Part shown: piece after piece, positions 58,101 to 64,000 of the stretch
How the letters are laid out: each line of letters begins with the position of its first letter
Numbering within the stretch: the stretch's first letter is position 1
NCBI GenBank assembly: GCA_014871385.1
Contig: CM026426.1
Location: 72,923,573 to 72,987,572, forward strand
DNA from: Ceratodon purpureus
Lineage: Eukaryota; Streptophyta; Bryopsida; Pseudoditrichales; Ditrichaceae
Direction: 5' to 3'
DNA: 64,000 bases
The notes under the pieces: model-generated
The model's database searches: none
The model's input: the letters and a program-made list of their open reading frames with translations, nothing else
Told to the model about the DNA's origin: nothing
Program-made: the position numbers and the translations under genes

Positions 58101-60407
58101 CTATCCACTGTCCTCTGAGATGTAGTCAATAGCTAAACCAGATTCCGCCAAATGAACCCATACCTATACACATAACGACGTTTAAATATGAGCAACTGGC
58201 ATATGTGATGACGTCAAAGGAAGACATGGGTGCAAACAGTGACTGAAAAGGTAGTAACTGACGATTAAGAACAACACGTTTGTTTTCTTCTATATAAATG
58301 ATGAACACTCACAGAACACAACATGCATATATCAAGTGGAATTTAAAAATTAAAAATTAAAAAAAAAAAAAAAAAAAAACCCACCTCCCAGTATGGTAAG
58401 CGGAACAGAATGGAAAGACGCTTGATCCCCGTTTGACGCACTGGGTCTGCCAGTGAACCAAGCACGCCACCATCGTCGAGAAAACGTTGCCGTGATTCTG
58501 CAAAGGCTACCACCTCGCTGCCCGTCACTCTAGGGGGTGCAGTACGGGTTTCAACTCGGCCCCTGAAATCCTCTATATTTGCTCGCATCGGATGGTCCCC
58601 CGACAAGTGCATCCTGGCTTGGTCCTCATAAACATTTTTCCTCAAGAACCTTGATCTCCTAGACGTTGTGTTAGGACCACAAACGGGACAGGCGTGGTAG
58701 CCTTTCGTAACGCACCCAGCGACCATGCCATAGGCTGGGAAGTCATGGATACAGAACACAAGCATGGCCTTCATTACAAAAAACTCCTCACCCCGGAATC
58801 GAGAGGCATCCTGTAAAACCACACCATCATACCAGAGCTGCTCTAGTTCCTCAACCAAAGGTTCGACCAAGGTGTCGAAGTCATCGCCAGTCAGGCTCCG
58901 TGGACCAGATATCAGGAGTGAGAGCATTATAAAATATCGCTTTGTGGTCATCCATGGCGGGATGTTGTACGTCATAAGAGTGACGGGCCACGTGGAGTAA
59001 ACACTACGTTTCTCTGAGAATGGGTTCATGCCGTCCGTGGCCAGGGCTAGGAAGAGCCTTCTCGGGTCTGCACAAAACTCCGGATGCTTTTCTCGTATGT
59101 CCATCATGGACTTCGACTGTGAAAAATGGCGTACTAGTCCATCTTCAATGCGCTCCCTCGCTATCCATGTCATAGACGACACTTGAAGAGGGCTTCGGAA
59201 CATACGCTTCAGACGAGGGATCAGCGGGAAATGCCTCAAAACTTTTTGGGCAACCCATGACCGACCGTGCCTCCTGCGCCTCATCGACCCACAACTAGGG
59301 CACAATAGGTGGTTCTCGAAGACGCCACGGAATAACACACAGTTGTTGGGGCATACCTCAATGTTCTGGAATTCAAGTCCAAGCTTACGAAGCATCTGCG
59401 AGGCCGCATACTCTGAGTCCGGTAAGGTGTTGGGATGAGGCAGCAAAACCCTGTGTGCCAGAGTTAAGGCCTGGTCCGTTTGCACGTTTGTCGCATTATT
59501 TGCCCGGTGGTGGTTTAGTAGCAAAATCACAGCTTGTAGCGTAGTAAGAGGTGACCCCTCATACAGAGGCACTCTAGATACCTCTCCAATGCGATCCAAC
59601 TCGTAAGCGGTCCTCTGGTCCATGGCATCACCGTCTCCCCATGTCATATCCTCCGTTTCGTAATCGTCTTCCCGGTTCACCTCGTCATCCCAGTCTGTAG
59701 GAGACGGTGGCCCATTATGCCGCAACCCATCCTCGTCGAGGTCTTCATCGTTTCGGGGTGGGGATCCAAAATCCTCACGGACAGTCGCTTCCTCAGCTGC
59801 CTCGACACGTATACGATCTGCAACGCCAAAGGTCTTCCGAACAAGTTCTGTAACGTCGACCGTTGCCGCTTCCGTGTCTGGAGCGATTTCCCTTCTACGA
59901 CCCGCAACCTCTCCATACTCTTGTCGAATATGGTTGTCCCACTCCTGATCCGACTCATCCCCGGAAACCCCCTGCCAGTTGCATAGTCACACCCATTAAA
60001 CCCTAATCGCCTTACCATAGATATAAAACTTAACGAAAAAAGATACCAACCCAGAAATATGTCAAACTCAATGCCGCGCATCAACTCTGTAGCACAACAC
60101 AGAGGCGTACTAATAGACAAGGGAGAGTGCGTTAAGCATCATTCAAAACGAAAGAGTTGTTAGAGTTTACCTCAGTAAAGCCTCGCTGCCATGGATGATA
60201 CCCAAACCAGCGCACATGCCTCCGGACAGTGGGGACACTATAGAGTGTTCTTAAGCCACGATTGCAAATTCTGCAAGGACAGTGGATACGTCGGCGATTC
60301 TCAGCAGCCGCTCGCGTGATTTCCCTGCCGAGAAGCCTCGCGTCTCTTGCCGTCTGCCGGAAGTTGTGGGTGACAGGCAACCTCACAACACGCGCGATGC
60401 CAGGCAT
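55193..60407 (-). CDS. TNP2-type CACTA (En/Spm) transposase, five exons
   Basis: Exons 60407-60171, 59971-58385, 57298-56441, 56216-55692 and 55558-55193 all join in phase 0 to about 1190 aa with no stop. Exon 1 carries the transposase-associated zinc motif (IHCPCRICN...VRRHVRWFGYHPW). Exon 2 holds the Transposase_21 core (RRRRHGRSWVAQKVLRHFPLIPRLKRMF, LALATDGMNPFS, LTGDDFDTLVEPL). Exon 3 continues with IDVMHVEKNISASILG and DUF4218-like MCLLEIWFPPSFFDIMPHLL...GPVHARWCYGAERYL. Exons 4-5 resemble DUF4216 (GVTVCQNSAS...YDVLKVNVLSCSWI...AQASQVFF) with an acidic tail. It is apparently intact, so the transposase could be active. It catalyses excision and integration at CACTA termini. Exon 3 donor GTC|GTGAGT was preferred because it keeps the frame. 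Confidence 0.88.
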
Positions 60408-61273
60408 TTTGACGGATTACTGAAATCACTGGCACAATCATTATTCGCTGTATGACGTGGCATGTAAACAGCATTAGAAACTCAGCTCTCGACGACTCCG
60501 TTGACACTCTCCATACTGTGCAGATTTCCATACAACTTCCTATTCCAAAGATTTGACAACACAAAATAAAAATGGCAGGAACAGGGCACTATTGGCATAT
60601 TCGAATTTTAAGACTTGTATAATACTTGGCATACACCAGCCGGGAACACCAAACGACAGTCATTATTTGGAAAACGAAACCAAACCAACTCTAAAGCACC
60701 GCCGTGTGGGAATTATACACAAGTAATAAGAGAAATACAGATTCTGTTTCGGTATCGGCATCCATAGATAAAGCGCGTGTTCAAGACCGTTGATGTGACA
60801 TACACCACGACCTCTGAAACTGTAATAGACAGAGGAGAAAATCGTACCTTGACTGTCTCTGCAAATTGAAGTGGAAAACGACGCAGACAAGCGAGGCGAA
60901 ACAGAACCCAGTATACACGATTGTGCGAGACCATACACAATTGTCGTGTCATGACACAGAAGTCTAGCATTTTTATACGGTATTTTCAAGAGACGTTAAA
61001 AAGATACTACGACGGAGGGAACATGGATGGGGACAATGATAACCTTTCTTCCCCTTAATGGATATGCCGATTCCTCGGAGGAGATTAGAGTGAAAAGAGC
61101 ATTGGGGATTAAGAGGGGTATGGTTAGGGTAAACACGCTATGACATGAAGAAGCCTCTCGAGTCTGTGCTCGGTTGAGGAAACGGGTTTTCCATACCAGA
61201 GTGTGAACGAGGTCAATTAGAACCTTCTAGTGGAAGTGGGGGTTGGGACTCGGGAGATTCTAACACTTGGAGA
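60408..61273. other. Divergent intergenic region upstream of TNP2
   Basis: No gene recognised. Together with the interval up to 61934 it should contain the promoters of TNP2 (minus) and the TNP1-like gene (plus). Confidence 0.4.
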
Positions 61274-61781
61274 TTATCCCCAGGCTTGGCCATGCGTATG
61301 GATCATGCTGGCAGAAAGTTCTGAACTAATCCTAATAATGAACGGATACCACCTAAATACCCTGATGTCCCGGGTATGAGTAAGTATATAGGTTTTCCGG
61401 ATATCAATGCACACCTCTCTGCTCGAGAGGTGTAGTATTCGAGATACATGGAATCGGAATTTGGTCGGAGAACCTAACTGGACTATGTGATGAGGATCTA
61501 GGGACATCGGTAGTCCATAACACTTCTCTGCCTGTGGATAAGCGGTTGCGATTACCCTACGCTGCATCCAAATAGCACTATAGTACACGCCGCCATGCAA
61601 ACGGTGTACTATCTCGCTCACTCCCGTCATAGCAACATACACACATTTCGCTTCCACATCTGCTTCTAACCTGTGGCGCTCAATTCCACTAGCATCTGTG
61701 AGTGCTCCATCGAGGAGTGCTCGAGCAACAGTGTCTTCGAGAACTATTTCTGAACACGTTGTCGGACTATCATCAGGTACC
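61274..61781 (-). CDS. Exon-like minus-strand open frame of unknown family
   Basis: After an acceptor TATCACAG the minus strand is open for about 168 codons, starting VPDDSPTTCSEIVLEDTVARALL and ending before a stop at 61274. Composition is protein-like and not repetitive, but there is no ATG near the start and no partner exon was found. It lies in the head-to-head interval of the two CACTA genes, so it may be an upstream TNP2 exon, an accessory gene exon or chance. Confidence 0.3.
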
Positions 61782-61934
61782 CTGTGATACAATATACCAT
61801 TGTTAAGCACTGACTGCGTAAGTATAGATTATACACATCAAATTTCATGAAAGTGACACGATGTTTTATGAAGTGTTAGGGGGTGGTTACAGAACTGCGC
61901 ACTTACTGTGAGGAAGAGTGCATGTGTACAGGTC

Positions 61935-63785
61935 ATGGAGCGCGACGACATTGAGGAAGTCCCCAACACAACGTTACAGCATACTCTTAGCGTCGACACG
62001 ATGGGCGGCGGCGCGTCCCAGCGGAAGTCCCCTCCTCCTAGTCGAAGTGGTCACGTCTCTGGAGCGGACTTTATGGCTGCCGATATAATGGCGCATCCCA
62101 CGATGCAGCGGATGTTCCAGTTTTACATGCATGCTCGCAGCACAGCAGGAGATCCCGCCCGAGCTGTGTCTGGATCCGACAGCGATGGCAGAGGTCAGAC
62201 AGAAATAATCAACGCGGACATTGAGGCACCGGCGCAGCGTGGAGTCCATCAACGGCGAGACGGTCCACATAACACCGGAGGAGGAGAACTCACGGAAGAA
62301 CCTCGAGCGGCTCGGATAGCGCATAATGTTGCGGCCGCTGAGGAAATCACAGCTAGTACTCCCGAAGTGGCGACGCGAGGAGCATCTCGACGTCTTCCAG
62401 TGACACCGTCTGCCTCAGTTAGCGCCGTCGGTGCCTCTATCATTCCCAATCGCAGTCCTGTTGGCTTCTCATCCGAGAACGACAGGCGAAATTATCTAAG
62501 GAGACAACGTACCGAATACATACGGAACCAGAGGAACTTCAACGGGGAGGGGAACCGGACGCACATTCCCACTGATGCTCTTGGAAATGTCATAGCATTA
62601 AAAACTGTCCTTAATAGGTCCATACGGGACATAGCCGGGAAGGTCCTGGACGTCAGTGTCAAAGAGTTTGCCCATCACCCTGCGATGTCGTTCGAAGTCA
62701 TCGAACACGACCTTCATAGGCAGTACACCTTCAATCCTCCGCTACGAAAGGGTTACGTTAGAGAGTACCTGCAAGAGGCTCTTAGTTGGACGAGATACCA
62801 GTGGCGGTGCTACTGGCGCAAGCACGGGGGCCGCCACCCGCAATGCCCCGCCAAGCGCTTCCCGGCACTGGTAGCCCTGTGGACATCAGAGGCGTCTGAA
62901 AGCGAGAGCCATATGATGCGGGCGAAGCGAATGAAGAGAAACCCCTGCAGGCCACCTAGCGTTGGCGGACAGGACGATGGTACCACATACGATGCGACTG
63001 CCGACGACGGCACTTACAGAGAAGAGGTATGTGTATTTCCCTTGTCTGCAATTATAGTGGCGAACTTAGAAAGTGTCTGCAGTTTACTCGAGTTATAGGA
63101 AATAAGAAGAGCGCCCGGGTAGATCTTCAAGTCCGCATTTGGTACAGGACATCCGGTTGACGTTGGCATATACTATTAGTCCATTGTTTCAACCGCAGTA
63201 GTGTAGCTGTTACTCACTGATTAATCTCGCGTAAACTTCATCTTACCTTCGCTTCGAATTCAGATCTCGGGTAATCTCTTCCAAATATCACCGTCTGATT
63301 CGGAAGTCGAGCCTGAAGAGGCCATACCGTCGTCCCCACTGGCACATGCTCCGTGTACTCCACCGCTGCGTACGAATAGTTCGCATTGCCCCCAGCCCTC
63401 GCAGCGTCGATGCTCGTTTCCGACAAACAGGGAGCCAGTGGATGGACCCGCAGAGGTCGAGAACGTAGGGTCAATTGCCACGCTGTTGGCTACTATGAGA
63501 AGGGAGCTGAGAGATGTTGTGGTGGACCTCAATCGGACGAAGACGAAGGTGGCTACTCTAGAACGTGAGACAGAAATTACGAAGGGAGTGGTTTCGCAGA
63601 AAATAGAACTTGGCGACGCAGTCCGTAGGGAGATCCATGACTTAACGGAGACGGTAAAGTCTCTTACAATCAACACCCTCCTAGCCAGGCATCCACCCGC
63701 CTCGGCAAGAGTTTCCATTACGAGTTCAGAGCTGGTTGGAGATATACACGAAGCGGGAGACATGGGCAGCGCGAGAAGCCATTGA
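61935..63785 (+). CDS. TNP1/TnpA-like CACTA protein (Transposase_24-like), two exons
   Basis: Exon 1 61935-63026 and exon 2 63264-63785 join in phase 0 to about 537 aa. ATG at 61935 gives MERDDIEEVPNTTLQ. The N-terminal half is low complexity. About residues 220-340 carry the Ptta/En/Spm (Transposase_24) signature: VREYLQEALSWTRYQWRCYW, HPQCPAKRFPALVALWTSEA and SESHMMRAKRMKR. The C-terminal exon ends in a coiled coil (LRDVVVDLNRTKTKVATLE). Such proteins usually bind subterminal repeats and assist TNP2. It is transcribed divergently from TNP2, unlike the tandem order of classical En/Spm. No stop or frameshift is seen. Confidence 0.75.
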
Positions 63786-63800
63786 GGAATGCAATCTTGT

Positions 63801-63827
63801 GAGCAGCGAGCAGCGAGCAGCGAGCAG
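63801..63827. repeat. GAGCAGC short tandem repeat
   Basis: Just under four copies of GAGCAGC directly follow the stop of the TNP1-like gene. It could be part of a subterminal repeat region, but only one cluster is visible. Confidence 0.6.
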
Positions 63828-64000
63828 AGTACTGTTCATCGGGCAGTTTCTGAATTTTTTTGAAAATTTTCGTTTTTTTCTGAAAAAAATAATAAGAGCG
63901 CCTAGTACCGCGGAATCTTTAAAGAATCTGAAGGAAATCTTTGGGATTCAATGGCCGTTTCGGCTGGTCCCGGGATCGTTAATATCGGATTTTTTTAATT

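Larger units (their letters stand above)
48823..64000. mobile_element. Large CACTA element or cluster, ends unresolved
   Basis: Contains divergent TNP2 and TNP1-like genes and two accessory minus-strand genes. I could not find matching CACTA termini with a 3-bp duplication. The right end may be beyond the window, and inclusion of the 48.8-54.1 kb genes is inferred from strand and proximity only. Confidence 0.4.

Overview
This window is eukaryotic DNA, almost entirely nested transposable elements and decayed multi-exon genes. GT-AG introns, TNP2/TNP1-type CACTA proteins, a DUF659-type hAT transposase, pogo and Tc1 transposases and long AT-rich spacers point to a plant-lineage genome. A charophyte alga such as Chara would fit, but that is only an impression from family content. 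I see no rRNA, tRNA or CRISPR. Exon borders were placed by eye.

Left part (1-6.1 kb): a 117-bp minisatellite built around a perfect palindrome, then a roughly 5-kb multi-exon pseudogene. It joins RNA-polymerase-II-CTD-like heptads, a ParB/Srx-like domain and a degenerate beta-class DNA methyltransferase-like domain. Its premature stops are all TGA or TAG. A convergent pseudogene follows.

Middle left (6.6-29 kb): a pogo/Tigger transposase relic appears to be split by an 11.9-kb insertion with 32-bp imperfect terminal inverted repeats. That insertion carries a CCGG-rich element with a gag-like coiled-coil reading frame and two further large pseudogenes. To the right are another minus-strand pseudogene, a 162-bp CACTA MITE with a GAA duplication, a 305-bp foldback element with a 9-bp duplication, and remnants of minus-strand host-like exons.

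Centre (29.0-47.9 kb), the main discovery: a Tc1-like element (perfect 26-bp terminal inverted repeats, TA duplication, about 1.7 kb originally) has been invaded by a 17,122-bp hAT element. The hAT has a perfect 8-bp duplication GCCCTATC, CAGGGTTGT termini and GACGTCC subterminal clusters. Besides its own intact hAT transposase it carries three intact, apparently intronless cargo genes: a protein-kinase-like protein, an Arg/Asp/Tyr-rich protein and a 1056-aa RING-H2 coiled-coil protein. The last two share an N-terminal domain. Each of the four genes has its own GGCCGTCC-rich array and TATA-like box upstream. The genes form two convergent pairs around a 2.5-kb AT-rich core. The cargo could plausibly modify or degrade host proteins during transposition, but that is inference.

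Right part (48.8-64 kb): a large CACTA (En/Spm) system. A five-exon TNP2 transposase (about 1190 aa, minus) and a two-exon TNP1/Transposase_24-like gene (plus) diverge from a shared region. A Cys-rich gene and a lightly broken coiled-coil gene lie downstream of TNP2 on the same strand. The element ends were not found and probably lie outside the window or are degraded.
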